A DNA stretch of 64,000 nt from Teichococcus wenyumeiae (GTDB lineage: Bacteria; Pseudomonadota; Alphaproteobacteria; Acetobacterales; Acetobacteraceae). The position numbers were made by a program, and so were the translations under genes. Where the stretch lies: the NCBI RefSeq assembly GCF_003696345.1, contig NZ_RFLX01000004.1:186001-250000 (forward strand), given 5' to 3'. The notes under the pieces were generated by a model, which was not told the origin of the DNA, searched no databases, and saw nothing but the letters and a program-made list of their open reading frames with translations. Each line of letters begins with the position of its first letter. The first letter of the stretch is position 1. This document shows positions 7,874-16,022 of this stretch, in pieces.

Positions 7874-8455
7874 TTACCAGCGGCGTGGCGGCCCGCAGTC
7901 CAGGTGGACGAAGCCTTCGCGGTAATAGCCGACGCCGCCCATCTGCATCTGCGCCGCCGTGCGGGCCACGCCACGCCCGTCGCGCCCCGGCAGACGGAAG
8001 TCGGCGGCCATGCCCGACATGTGCAGGCTGACGGTGGAGACCACCCGCGCCCGGCGGGCGGTGGAGGCATTGTGCTCCGGCGTGCGGTAGCCGCTGGAGA
8101 TCTGGAAGGATTCGTCGGTATCCAGCCGCTCGGCCACGGCGCTCAGCACGTCGAACAGCCGGGGGTCCATGGGCGTCACCTCGGCTGCGGAAAGGTCGCG
8201 GAACACCCAGTCCAGCTTGTGCAGCGCCTCGCGGTTGTATTTGCCGTTCTGGAAGTAAATGCCGTCGAAGCTGTCCTCGGTGGGCACGCGCGTCACGCGC
8301 AGGCGGCGCACCGGGGGCAAGGCGACGGCCTTGGCGCTGCCAGGCATCAGCGCGGTGCAGGCCAGGGCGCCGAGGCCGGCGAAAACCTCCCGCCGGCTGA
8401 GCGCGGCCGGCTCGCAGCAGGGGCAGGGTCCGGGGCGGGTAAAGAGATCCAGCAT
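7874..8455 (-). CDS. DUF882 (YcbK-like) Tat-exported peptidase of the M15 fold
   Basis: This 193-residue protein carries a Tat motif (SRREVF near residue 20) and a DUF882 / peptidase M15-type domain. The zinc ligands expected for the fold are visible in SLHMSGMAADFRLP and in the terminal FVHLDCG. E. coli MepK (YcbK) of this family cuts 3-3 peptidoglycan cross-links. This fits the neighbour exactly, because the preceding gene encodes an L,D-transpeptidase that makes such bonds, and the two overlap as TGATG (one shared base, translational coupling). The N-terminus is odd: a GPCPCC cluster lies ahead of the twin-arginine motif. Confidence 0.85.
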   Translation of the reverse strand: MLDLFTRPGPCPCCEPAALSRREVFAGLGALACTALMPGSAKAVALPPVRRLRVTRVPTEDSFDGIYFQNGKYNREALHKLDWVFRDLSAAEVTPMDPRLFDVLSAVAERLDTDESFQISSGYRTPEHNASTARRARVVSTVSLHMSGMAADFRLPGRDGRGVARTAAQMQMGGVGYYREGFVHLDCGPPRRW

Positions 8456-10011
8456 CAGCGTGTCACCACCGCGGCCGTGCTGGCCGCCTTCTCGGTCTGG
8501 GGGCGCGGCGCGGCGGCCGCAACGGCCGGGGCCACGGTGCCGCGCTGGTCGAGCGCGCGGGCATAGGCGGCATCCAGTCCATAGATGTCCGGGCGGATGC
8601 GCACGCCCGCCTGCTCCACCGTCACGGTCTGGTAGAAGAGCCGCACCGGCAGCGGGCGGCGCAGGCCAACGGCGGTGGTCTGCTTCGATTCGAGCACCGT
8701 GTCCGCCTTGGCGCGATCCCAGCCGGGGGTGCCTTCCAGCACCACGTCCAGCAGCTCCATCGGCTTGTCCAGGCGGATACAGCCGGAAGAGAAGGCGCGG
8801 CTCGGCCGGCTGAAGAGGTGACGGTCCGGCGTGTCGTGCAGGTAGATGTCGTCGCCATTGGGCATGATGAACTTGATCCGGCCCAGCGCGTTCGAATCCC
8901 CCGCATCCTGCCGGAAGAAATAGGGGATCTTCTTCGGGTCGATGCTGGCCCAGTCCACCGTCAGCGGGTCCACTTCCACCCGTTCCCCGCCGACATACTG
9001 GTAGATGCGGAAGCCCTTCTCGATCATCGCGCGCGGGTCGCGGCGGAACTTCGGCAGCAGGTCTTCCCGCGCATTGCGCTCGGGCACGCCCCAGGGCGGG
9101 TTGAACTGCACGGTGTTCATGGTCACCGAGAGCATCGGCGTGGCCCGGTTCGGGTTGCCGACGATCACCGCCATGTCCAGCAGCACGCGGCTGCCATCCA
9201 GCAGCTTCAGCCGGTAATCGGGGATGTTCACCTCGATCCGGCGGCCCGGCTGCGGGCGTGGCGCGGCGCGGCGCATATCCATCGCGACGCGGATCTGGTC
9301 CACGCGCGCCTGGGCCGGGCGGTTCATGAGGGCCAGCGTGGCGGGGCCGATGCGCCCATCGGCCTCCAGGCCATTGGCGGCCTGCCAGCGGCGCACCGCC
9401 TCCAGCAGCGGGTCGTCATAGAGCGTGGGGTCGATCGGGACCGTGGCGGCCAGAATGGCGTCCTCGGCGGCGATGCGGGCGCGCAGCGCGGGCACGCGCT
9501 CCGGGTCGATGGCAGCCGGCTCGATGGTGCCGCCACCTGTCGGCACGCTGGGCCAGCCGCCGGCAGCCACCAGCGCACGCGACGCCTGCAAGGCCAGCCG
9601 CAGCGCCTCCATGCCAGGGGGCAGCAGCGCGGCCTGTTCGATCACCTCGGCCGGTTCGGCATGGCTGTAGAGCCGTGCCTGCCACGCCACCATGGCCACC
9701 GAGTCGCGCCGGATGTCAGGACGGTTCGCAAGGCTGCGCACTCGCCCCTGCAACAGGTCGCCCAATGCGGCATAGGCGGCGGCGTAGAGCGCGGTGGTAT
9801 AGCCCTGCGGGTCGGAGGCTGCGCGGGCATCGGGCGGGATATTGTAGTGGCCCGGGTTCAGGCCATCCACGTCCAGCGCCCGCAAGCGGGTGGACAGGCG
9901 CAGCAAGGCCTCCCAACTCGGCTGGGCAGGTTGCAGGGCGGGTCCGGCCGCCAGTGCCGGCATCGGCAGGACAGAGGCCAGGAACAGCAGGCAGACATGG
10001 CGGCGACGCAT
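8455..10011 (-). CDS. L,D-transpeptidase, YcbB/LdtD type
   Basis: This 518-residue periplasmic enzyme forms 3-3 peptidoglycan cross-links. It has a Sec signal (VLPMPALAAG near residue 20), a helical region, a peptidoglycan-binding repeat (RWQAANGLEADGRIGPATL near 210-230) and a YkuD catalytic domain. The catalytic motif is HDTPDRHLF followed by SSGCIRL, with Cys at about 411. The subdomain insertion before the motif is characteristic of the large YcbB/LdtD class and distinguishes it from small Ldt proteins. It lies first in a two-gene operon with the DUF882 endopeptidase, so synthesis and hydrolysis of the same bond would be coupled. ATG start at 10011. Confidence 0.92.
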   Translation of the reverse strand: MRRRHVCLLFLASVLPMPALAAGPALQPAQPSWEALLRLSTRLRALDVDGLNPGHYNIPPDARAASDPQGYTTALYAAAYAALGDLLQGRVRSLANRPDIRRDSVAMVAWQARLYSHAEPAEVIEQAALLPPGMEALRLALQASRALVAAGGWPSVPTGGGTIEPAAIDPERVPALRARIAAEDAILAATVPIDPTLYDDPLLEAVRRWQAANGLEADGRIGPATLALMNRPAQARVDQIRVAMDMRRAAPRPQPGRRIEVNIPDYRLKLLDGSRVLLDMAVIVGNPNRATPMLSVTMNTVQFNPPWGVPERNAREDLLPKFRRDPRAMIEKGFRIYQYVGGERVEVDPLTVDWASIDPKKIPYFFRQDAGDSNALGRIKFIMPNGDDIYLHDTPDRHLFSRPSRAFSSGCIRLDKPMELLDVVLEGTPGWDRAKADTVLESKQTTAVGLRRPLPVRLFYQTVTVEQAGVRIRPDIYGLDAAYARALDQRGTVAPAVAAAAPRPQTEKAASTAAVVTR

Positions 10012-10139
10012 GCTGTTTGCATACAGCCCCGAGGCCCGGCATTCCAGCCCCGAGAAGCCCCAGCCTGCCCCTGCTGCCCCGCAAAAAATCGCGTGTTTCC
10101 GCGCCCCTAGCCGCTTCCGCTCAGAAACGGCACAAAGTG

Positions 10140-10673
10140 TTACTGCTTGCCCTTCAGGGCGGCCAGCTTGGCGAAGGGGTTGGGCCGGGCGGGTTCTTCC
10201 TCCGGCCCTTCCTCTTCCTCTTCCTCTTCCTGCGGCAGTTCCAGCTGGGCGCCGGGCACGCGGGGGTAAGGGTCGAGCGCCAGGGAAAGCTGCTCGGCGA
10301 CCGCCTCGCCCAATTCCAGCACCTCCCCCTCCGTGAGGATCTCGTCGGGGCCATCCGGCTCGTCCTCTGGCTCCGCGCCCTCGGGCAGGAAGCGGAGGTC
10401 CACCGGCTCCTCGATATGCTGCGGCACCGGCTCCAGCGTCACCACGCAGGCCTGCACCACATCGGCGGTCAGGTGGCCGCGCACGCGCACGGCGCCGCCG
10501 GCTTCCTGGCGCAGCCGCAGGCTGGCCCGCAGCGAGGACACTTCCAGGATGCCGAAGCGGGCCGCCAGCGCGGCACGCTCGGCCTCGGTGGCCTCCAGCT
10601 CCTCCCGCTTTTCCTTCCGGCTCACCGCGCCCCAGGGGAGGGTCCGGGAGAATTCAGGTGCGATATCGGTCAT
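10140..10673 (-). CDS. yceD: YceD/DUF177 family protein
   Basis: This 177-residue protein has the DUF177 hallmarks CVVTLEPVPQHIEEPV near residue 75 and ELGEAVAEQLSLALDPYPR near 125. The family is linked to 23S rRNA and ribosome maturation and usually sits beside rpmF. Here no rpmF follows; instead the gene is coupled by a 4-nt ATGA overlap to the bc1-complex chaperone upstream, an arrangement common in alphaproteobacteria. A run of seven glutamates lies in the acidic C-terminal tail. Confidence 0.85.
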   Translation of the reverse strand: MTDIAPEFSRTLPWGAVSRKEKREELEATEAERAALAARFGILEVSSLRASLRLRQEAGGAVRVRGHLTADVVQACVVTLEPVPQHIEEPVDLRFLPEGAEPEDEPDGPDEILTEGEVLELGEAVAEQLSLALDPYPRVPGAQLELPQEEEEEEEGPEEEPARPNPFAKLAALKGKQ

Positions 10674-11215
10674 GCCACAGGCTCCGGGAAGCGCGCCTTG
10701 CCGGCCAGCAGGGCCTCCAGCGGCTGGGCGGCCAGGGCGGCGTCGGCGTTGAAGGTGATGTCGGTCAGCCGCGCCACCGCAGGATCGGCGGCCGGGCGGG
10801 TGCCGCGCCAGACATTGCGGGCCAGGGCATCGGCCAGCGCGGCGTGGTCGCCGGCGGCCAGCGGCGCCTCATAGGCCAGGGCGCGGCCGTGGAAGGCTTC
10901 CCACATGTTCTTCACCCGCTTGGCGATGGACATGTCGCCGACGCCCATCTCGCGCAGATTCGTATCCATGTCCGCGAACATGGCGTCGAAGACGGCCTGT
11001 GCCAGGGCGGCGCCGCGTGGGTCCGTATCGCGGTGCAGGCGGCGGATCAGCAGCGCCACCTGCAGCCCCACCAGGTCGAAGCGCCCGTCCAGCGTGTCAG
11101 GCACGCCGAGGGTCGTGAAGAAGAACGGATGCCGCGCGGCACGCACGGCGGTCGCGTAGAGCTCGAAGCCCTGACGTTCATGCGGCTTGCGGCGGAACAG
11201 GCCGAACAGGGCCAT
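10670..11215 (-). CDS. ubiquinol-cytochrome c chaperone family protein (Cbp3-like)
   Basis: This 181-residue protein belongs to the ubiquinol-cytochrome c chaperone family, whose mitochondrial member Cbp3/UQCC1 assists cytochrome b assembly. Visible landmarks are the aromatic PFFFTTLGVPDTLDGRFDLV near residue 30, LLIRRLHR, and the DMDTNLREMGVGDMSIAKRV segment near 80-100. I chose ATG 11215; a GTG further upstream would only add residues antisense to the leader. It overlaps yceD by ATGA and is divergent from bamE. Confidence 0.85.
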   Translation of the reverse strand: MALFGLFRRKPHERQGFELYATAVRAARHPFFFTTLGVPDTLDGRFDLVGLQVALLIRRLHRDTDPRGAALAQAVFDAMFADMDTNLREMGVGDMSIAKRVKNMWEAFHGRALAYEAPLAAGDHAALADALARNVWRGTRPAADPAVARLTDITFNADAALAAQPLEALLAGKARFPEPVA

Positions 11216-11387
11216 GATGTGGCGCGGCTCCCTCTGGTCCGGCGCCAAGACAGCAGGCACCGGTTGACCCCGATGCGGGGCAGTGGCAATCGACCGAGCA
11301 GATGGACCGCAACCCGCCCCGGGTCAATCGCGCCGCGTGCGGCACGGCCGGGTGGCGGGCCAAACCAACCAGAGGATCGGCGCCACC

Positions 11388-11909
11388 ATGGCCAGCAGCC
11401 ACACCTCCCCTGCCCCGCGGGCGCGCCGGCATCCAATGCGCGCCGGGCTGCTTGCCCTTGGCCTTGCGCTCGCCGGCTGTTCCGTGTTCGAGGCGCCGCC
11501 CGTGCAGCGCGGCAACCGCGCGGACCCCGAGCTGATCAGCCAGCTGACCCCCGGGGTGCAGACCAAGACCGATGTGCGGGCGCTTCTGGGCTCCCCCAGC
11601 GCCACCGGCACCTTCGATGACCAGGAATGGTATTACATCAGCTCCATCACCCGCATCCGCCCGGCGCAGAACCCGGGCGTGGAGCAGCAGCGCGTGGTGG
11701 CCATGCAGTTCGACGACCAGGGCGTGCTGCGCAACATCCGGGAGTTGGGCCCCAAGGACATGAAGGACGTGCCGGTGGTGGAGCGCACCACGCCGGTGCC
11801 CGGCAGCGAGCGGACCTGGCTGCAGGCGCTGTTCGGCAATATCGGCCGCGTCGGCGCCGGCGGCCTGACGGCCCAGGACCAGGGCCCCGGCGGCGGCCCG
11901 GGCCGCTGA
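11388..11909 (+). CDS. bamE: outer-membrane assembly lipoprotein BamE (SmpA/OmlA)
   Basis: This 173-residue lipoprotein of the Bam complex aids insertion of outer-membrane beta-barrels. The signal ends in the lipobox LALAGC. The small SmpA/OmlA domain follows, with ISQLTPGVQTKTDVRALLGS and the strand-forming DDQEWYYISSI, then VVAMQFDDQGVLRNI. A Gly-rich tail closes the protein. The ATG at 11388 has AGAGGA 11 bases upstream. It stands alone, divergent from the yceD operon, which is the usual alphaproteobacterial layout, and ends in a strong terminator. Confidence 0.92.
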   Translation: MASSHTSPAPRARRHPMRAGLLALGLALAGCSVFEAPPVQRGNRADPELISQLTPGVQTKTDVRALLGSPSATGTFDDQEWYYISSITRIRPAQNPGVEQQRVVAMQFDDQGVLRNIRELGPKDMKDVPVVERTTPVPGSERTWLQALFGNIGRVGAGGLTAQDQGPGGGPGR

Positions 11910-11910
11910 A

Positions 11911-11942
11911 AAAAGGCCGCCTCCGGGCGGCCTTTCTTTTTT
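11911..11942 (+). terminator. rho-independent terminator after bamE
   Basis: GGCCGCC/GGCGGCC with a TCCG loop, flanked by AAAA before and TTTCTTTTTT after, starts one base past the bamE stop. Confidence 0.95.
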
Positions 11943-12027
11943 ATCCGCAAAGCGCCAGGCCGCCGTCCCTCCAAGGGCGGCGGCCGCGCTTGTGCTTGAT
12001 TTCCCTGGCTTCTTCGCCCCGGCTGCT

Positions 12028-12053
12028 GGAACCCGGCGGCCGTCCCGGTGGTT
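12028..12053 (+). promoter_or_regulatory. candidate EcfG (general stress) promoter
   Basis: GGAAC at 12028-12032 is followed after 17 bases by GGTT at 12050-12053. The alphaproteobacterial EcfG consensus is GGAAC-N16/17-CGTT, so one position differs. It would produce a leader of about 165 bases ahead of the cluster of three small genes at 12225-12993. Confidence 0.4.
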
Positions 12054-12084
12054 ATGACCGGGCAAGCCTGAGGGAAAGAGCGCG

Positions 12085-12134
12085 ATGACAGGATCGCCTC
12101 ACGCCACGGGTGATCCCGGGGCAGGCGATGTCAT
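12085..12134 (+). repeat. nested inverted repeat in the leader of the small-gene cluster
   Basis: ATGACA (12085-12090) and TCGCCT (12094-12099) are mirrored by AGGCGA (12123-12128) and TGTCAT (12129-12134), giving a 12-bp stem interrupted by three unpaired bases. It lies between the candidate stress promoter and the first gene. I do not recognise it as a known riboswitch. Confidence 0.45.
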
Positions 12135-12224
12135 GAGCGGCACCACGCCGCCATGGGGTGTCGATTCCCGGTAGCAGGGCCGCACCAACAGAGAGCCGCG
12201 CCACGCAAGCGGCGGAGGAACACC

Positions 12225-12422
12225 ATGGAGCAGCCGCACGAGGTGACCGTCCAGATCGGTGACAACATCTATACCGGCAGCTATCGCATCGAGGGCGGCA
12301 TCGTGAAGGTGGTCGCCGACGACTATGGAAGCGAGGAAGCCGCCCGCATCGACGGCGACGATCCGCATGACCTCGCGCAGATGCTGCTGCGGGAGATGAT
12401 CCGCCGCAAGGAAGACCTCTAG
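12225..12422 (+). CDS. small conserved-looking protein of unknown function
   Basis: The 65-residue product starts at ATG 12225 behind GGAGGAA. It is a compact soluble protein that opens MEQPHEVTVQIGDNIYTGSY. The alternating pattern of VTVQI, YTGSYRI and IVKVVAD suggests a small beta-barrel or sheet, followed by an acidic helix ending REMIRRKEDL. I do not recognise a named family. It heads a run of three small genes behind a candidate EcfG promoter, so a stress role is possible but inferred. Confidence 0.65.
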   Translation: MEQPHEVTVQIGDNIYTGSYRIEGGIVKVVADDYGSEEAARIDGDDPHDLAQMLLREMIRRKEDL

Positions 12423-12466
12423 GCGGCCTGGCCGAGTGCAGCCGAACCAGAGCGGGAGTTCATCGC

Positions 12467-12811
12467 ATGGTCAATCCGGCACATATCGAGAAAGGCCAGA
12501 TCCAGGACCACATGCCCGTGGTGGGCAGCGACGGCAAACACTTCGGCACCGTGGACCATTTGGCGGGCGATTACATCAAGCTGAACCGGAGCGACATCGG
12601 AACCGGCGGACTCCATTGTTATCTGCCGCTCAGCGCCGTGGTGGGGCTGCAAGGTGGCGTGGTCCGGCTGTCGATGCCGGCGATGCAGGTGAAGCAGGCC
12701 TGCATGACCGAGGAGGAGGTGCTGAAGCGCAGCTCCATGGCTCCCGACGAAGGCGCCCGCCTCGGCCGGAAGCATGATGACGCACCGCGCGGCAGCCGCG
12801 AAGGCGCATGA
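12467..12811 (+). CDS. DUF2171 (PRC-barrel-like) protein
   Basis: This 114-residue protein matches the DUF2171 pattern: IQDHMPVVGSDGKHFGTVD near residue 12, IKLNRSD near 37, then LHCYLPLSAVVGL and a VVRLSM strand. DUF2171 proteins are small PRC-barrel relatives, often multi-copy in Roseomonas and Methylobacterium and frequently placed among stress genes; the molecular role is unknown. The C-terminal 35 residues are charged and probably disordered. It shares a 4-base ATGA with a possible early start of the next gene. Confidence 0.8.
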   Translation: MVNPAHIEKGQIQDHMPVVGSDGKHFGTVDHLAGDYIKLNRSDIGTGGLHCYLPLSAVVGLQGGVVRLSMPAMQVKQACMTEEEVLKRSSMAPDEGARLGRKHDDAPRGSREGA

Positions 12812-12822
12812 AAGGAACCAGT

Positions 12823-12993
12823 ATGCAGGATGGACTGGCCCAAGGCCGTGACCGTGACCCGGGAGACGCGGTGCCGGAAGGCTTCGCGGTGCAGGAACCC
12901 GCGCCGCTGAGCGAGCACGACAAGGCGGTCAAGCGGCGGCTGGAGAAGCTGGGGCGCAACCAGCCTAAGGACGGCAGCAGCCGCGCCTCTTAG
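12823..12993 (+). CDS. small charged protein of unknown function
   Basis: This 56-residue hydrophilic protein would start at ATG 12823, with AAGGA six bases upstream; ATG 12808, overlapping the DUF2171 stop, is an alternative. The second half (SEHDKAVKRRLEKLGRNQ) is a probable amphipathic helix. No family is recognised. Tight spacing suggests it is co-transcribed with the two preceding small genes. Confidence 0.55.
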   Translation: MQDGLAQGRDRDPGDAVPEGFAVQEPAPLSEHDKAVKRRLEKLGRNQPKDGSSRAS

Positions 12994-13023
12994 GCCTGGC
13001 CAGCGCAGCCACGGCTTCCGGCG

Positions 13024-13992
13024 TCAGAAGTGGCTCCACCCCTCGCGGCCAAGGGGGATAGCTCCTCCCCGCGCATCCCGCACCGTCACCACCGCCTCCC
13101 CAGGCAGGAAGCGCCCGATGCGAGTGGCGGCCACGCCGGATGCGGCGGCGCGGGCCGTGATTTCCGCCGCCGCCTCGGGTGGCGCCGCGAAGAGCAATTC
13201 GTAATCGTCGCCGCCCGTCAGAATTCGCGGCAGGAGCTCCGGGCGGGCCGCCAGCAGCGCCGCCGCTTCCGCTGACAACGGAACACGCGCGGCCTCGATC
13301 TCCGCTCCGCAACCGGAAGCGCGGCAGAGATGGCCGAGGTCCTGCACCAGCCCGTCCGAGACATCCATCGCCGCCGTGGCGAGGCCGACCAGCGCCTGCC
13401 CCAGCGCCACCCGGGGACGCGGCAGGCGGTAGCGGGTGGCGAGGTGGCCGCCAGCCTCCCCCGGCAACTCGCCCAGCAGGACAGCCAGGCCCAGCGTGCC
13501 GTCGCCGATGGTGCCGGAGACCCAGATATCCTGCCCCGGCATGGCCCCCACCCGCCGCAGCGCCTGCCCCGGCGCCACATGGCCCAGGATGGTCAGGGAA
13601 AATGACATGGGCCCTGGGGTGGAAGTGGTGTCGCCCCCCAGCAGGGAAATGCCGAATTCCGCCTGGTCCTGCGCCAGCCCGGCGCTGAAGCCCGCCAGCC
13701 AGTCCGGCGGCAGATCCCGCGGCAAGCTGGCGGTGAGCAAATAGGCCAGCGGCGCCGCGCCCATCGAGGCTAGGTCGGAGAGATTGGTGCGCAGCAGCTT
13801 GCGGCCGATGGTCTCCGAGGGGTCGTCCGGCAGGAAATGCACGCCGGCCACCATGGCATCCGCCGCCAGCACAAGTTCCCGCCCCGGCGGCGGGGTCATG
13901 ACGGCGGCATCGTCCGAAAGCTCCAGCGCGCCGGGGCCGGCCAGCGGGCGGAAATGGCGGGCGATCAGGGCGAATTCAGGCGGCAGGGTCAT
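13024..13992 (-). CDS. thiL: thiamine-monophosphate kinase
   Basis: This 322-residue enzyme phosphorylates thiamine monophosphate to the diphosphate cofactor in the cytoplasm. PurM/AIR-synthase-type ATP-binding landmarks are LSDDAAVM near residue 25, VLAADAMVAGVHF near 40, the LLRTNLSDLASMGAAPLAYL helix, LLGGDTTSTPGP near 117, and AMDVSDGLVQDL near 208. The C-terminal LTGGDDYELLF completes the family pattern. No TPP riboswitch is visible upstream. It is divergent from the Tat amidohydrolase and does not belong to the rib-nusB operon, although thiL often accompanies nusB in alphaproteobacteria and here lies only one gene away. Confidence 0.95.
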   Translation of the reverse strand: MTLPPEFALIARHFRPLAGPGALELSDDAAVMTPPPGRELVLAADAMVAGVHFLPDDPSETIGRKLLRTNLSDLASMGAAPLAYLLTASLPRDLPPDWLAGFSAGLAQDQAEFGISLLGGDTTSTPGPMSFSLTILGHVAPGQALRRVGAMPGQDIWVSGTIGDGTLGLAVLLGELPGEAGGHLATRYRLPRPRVALGQALVGLATAAMDVSDGLVQDLGHLCRASGCGAEIEAARVPLSAEAAALLAARPELLPRILTGGDDYELLFAAPPEAAAEITARAAASGVAATRIGRFLPGEAVVTVRDARGGAIPLGREGWSHF

Positions 13993-14103
13993 GCCGCCTC
14001 ATGGCATGAAAGCCGGGGAAAGGCAGCCCACCGCCTCGCGGGGCCTTGATGGCGGCAGCCGGGCGGCCGACCATCCAGCGATGCCACAGGACGTTAGCCT
14101 GCC

Positions 14104-15522
14104 ATGAACAATGATTCCCGCTTCCTCGGCCGGCGCGCGATGCTGGGCACCATCTCCGCCACCGTACTGGCCGCCACCGCCGCCCGCGCTCAGGATGCCG
14201 AGCCGGAGACGCCGGCGGCGGAACCGGCCCAGACAGGCAGGCCGGGCGAATACCTCATCACCGGCGCGCATCTGCTGACCATGGATGACAAGCTGGGCGA
14301 GATCGCCAGCGGCGCCGTGCATGTGCGGGACGGCGCCATCGTGGCGGTGGGCGCCGACCTCCAGGCACCCGGCGCCCAGCGGATTGAGGCGCATGGCGCC
14401 GTGGTGATGCCGGGCTTCGTCGATACGCATTGGCACCTCTGGGCCACGCTGGCGCGCGGGCTGGGCGCCAAGGGCGGCTTCGACAAGGCCATGGCGGCGC
14501 TGGCGCCAAAGTTCGGGCCGCAGGACAACGCCCTGGGCGTGCGGCTTTCCCTGGCCGAGGCGGCGCATGCCGGCATCACCACCGTCTGCAACTTCGCCCA
14601 CAACACCCGCGGCCCCGAGGCCGCCCGCGCCGAATGGCAGGCGATGCGCGACAGCGGCCTCCGTGGCCGCTTCTACTACGGCCATCCCAACGAACTGCCC
14701 AAGGACAAGCTGATGGACCTGCCGGGGCTGGAAGCCCTGGCCAAGGAGATCAAGGGCGACGGGCTGGTCTCCCTCGGCGTCGCCGCGCGCGGGCCGGACC
14801 GCTCGCTGGCGGAGATCTGGCGGCGGGAATGGGCGGCGGCGCGGGACCTGAACCTGCCGATCTCCACCCATGTTGCCTACAGCAAGGCGGTGGCGCAGAG
14901 CGGCGCCATCAAGGCCATGGCGGAAGGCAGCTTCCTGGGCCCCGATGTGCAGCTCATCCACCTCACCCAGGCCAGCGACGACGACCTGCGCCGGGTGGCC
15001 GATGGTGGCTCCCCCGTCGGCCTCTGCCCCTGGACAGAGATGCAGGTGGGCTTTGGCCTGCCGCCGGTCGCGCGCCTCCAGAAGCAGGGGCTGCCCATCG
15101 GGCTGGGGCTGGACAACCTGGCGCTGGCCGGAAACGCCGATGTCTTCGCCATGATGAAGCTGACGGCCGACCTCGCTGCCGCCAGCGCCGGGGAACAGGG
15201 CACGCTGACGGAACGGCAGGTGCTGGAATGGGCCACGATCGGCGGCGCCCGCAGCATCGGGATGGAGGAGCAGATCGGCTCCCTGACGCCCGGCAAGCGG
15301 GCGGACCTGATCATGGTGCGGATGGACGCGGTGAATACCACGCCCGCCCCGCGCCCCGACATCACCCTGGTACGGGCGGCGCAGCCGGCCAATATCTCAC
15401 TGGTGATGATCGAGGGTCGCATCCACAAGCGCGGCGGCCGCCTCGTCGGCCATGACACCCGCAAGCTGCTGCGGGATGCCGGCGGCGCCTTTTCCCGCCT
15501 CCAGAAGGAGGCCGGGATCTAG
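14104..15522 (+). CDS. Tat-exported metal-dependent amidohydrolase (chlorohydrolase-like)
   Basis: This 472-residue amidohydrolase-superfamily TIM barrel would deaminate or hydrolyse a heterocyclic compound. The Tat-like start FLGRRAMLG precedes an Ala-rich segment ending ARAQ, implying periplasmic location. Metal ligands are the FVDTHWH motif near residue 105, the STHVAYS histidine near 260 and LIHLTQ near 285. The fourth acidic ligand lies in LGLDNLALAGNADVF. The C-terminal beta-sandwich pattern GSLTPGKRADLIMV is typical of the ATZ/TRZ group. The substrate is unknown. Its TAG stop lies inside the CTAG that also ends nusB. Confidence 0.85.
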   Translation: MNNDSRFLGRRAMLGTISATVLAATAARAQDAEPETPAAEPAQTGRPGEYLITGAHLLTMDDKLGEIASGAVHVRDGAIVAVGADLQAPGAQRIEAHGAVVMPGFVDTHWHLWATLARGLGAKGGFDKAMAALAPKFGPQDNALGVRLSLAEAAHAGITTVCNFAHNTRGPEAARAEWQAMRDSGLRGRFYYGHPNELPKDKLMDLPGLEALAKEIKGDGLVSLGVAARGPDRSLAEIWRREWAAARDLNLPISTHVAYSKAVAQSGAIKAMAEGSFLGPDVQLIHLTQASDDDLRRVADGGSPVGLCPWTEMQVGFGLPPVARLQKQGLPIGLGLDNLALAGNADVFAMMKLTADLAAASAGEQGTLTERQVLEWATIGGARSIGMEEQIGSLTPGKRADLIMVRMDAVNTTPAPRPDITLVRAAQPANISLVMIEGRIHKRGGRLVGHDTRKLLRDAGGAFSRLQKEAGI

Positions 15523-16022
15523 CGCTGGAACTCGGCGCCGCGCAGATGCCGCGCCAGGGCGTCCAGCACGCCATTGGCGAAGCGCGGTTCCTCGCCCCCG
15601 AAGAAGCCGTGGGCGATGTCCATGTATTCGTTGATCACCACGCGCGCCGGCGGCTCGGAGCCCGAGGAGAATTCGAAGGCCGCCGCCCGCAGCAGGGCGC
15701 GCAGCACCGGGTCCAGCCGCGCCACGGTCCATTCGCGGGCCAGATGGCCGCCAATGATCTCGTCCAGCGTCTCCGCCTGCCGCGCCACGCCACGCACGAC
15801 ATGCGTGAAGAGCGGCACGTCCACCGTGGGCACGCGGCCGTCTTCGAAGCCGCCGCCATCGGGGCCGAGGCGGTGGCGGACGAACTGGTCGATCACCGTC
15901 TCGGCGCTTTCGCCGCTCTGGTCGCTCTGGAACAGGGCCTGGATGGCGGCAACGCGCGCGCCGGTGCGCGGCCGGCCCGGCGGGGGAGCCGGGCGGGACT
16001 TCTTCTGGGTGGGGGTGTTCAT
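15519..16022 (-). CDS. nusB: transcription antitermination factor NusB
   Basis: This 167-residue all-helical protein binds boxA RNA with NusE/S10 during rRNA transcription. Landmarks are ARVAAIQALFQSDQSG near residue 25, LDPVLRALLRAAAFEF near 110, and the closing VVINEYMDIAHGFFGGEEPRF signature. I chose the ATG at 16022 since it gives the ATGA overlap with ribH; an ATG four codons upstream is an alternative. It ends the nine-gene rib operon. A basic Pro-rich extension precedes the domain. Confidence 0.95.
   Translation of the reverse strand: MNTPTQKKSRPAPPPGRPRTGARVAAIQALFQSDQSGESAETVIDQFVRHRLGPDGGGFEDGRVPTVDVPLFTHVVRGVARQAETLDEIIGGHLAREWTVARLDPVLRALLRAAAFEFSSGSEPPARVVINEYMDIAHGFFGGEEPRFANGVLDALARHLRGAEFQR

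Noticed and set aside
8890-8905. TTCGAATCC, resembling a tRNA T-loop
   Set aside because: It lies inside the L,D-transpeptidase coding sequence with no acceptor stem or anticodon arm; no tRNA was found anywhere in the window.
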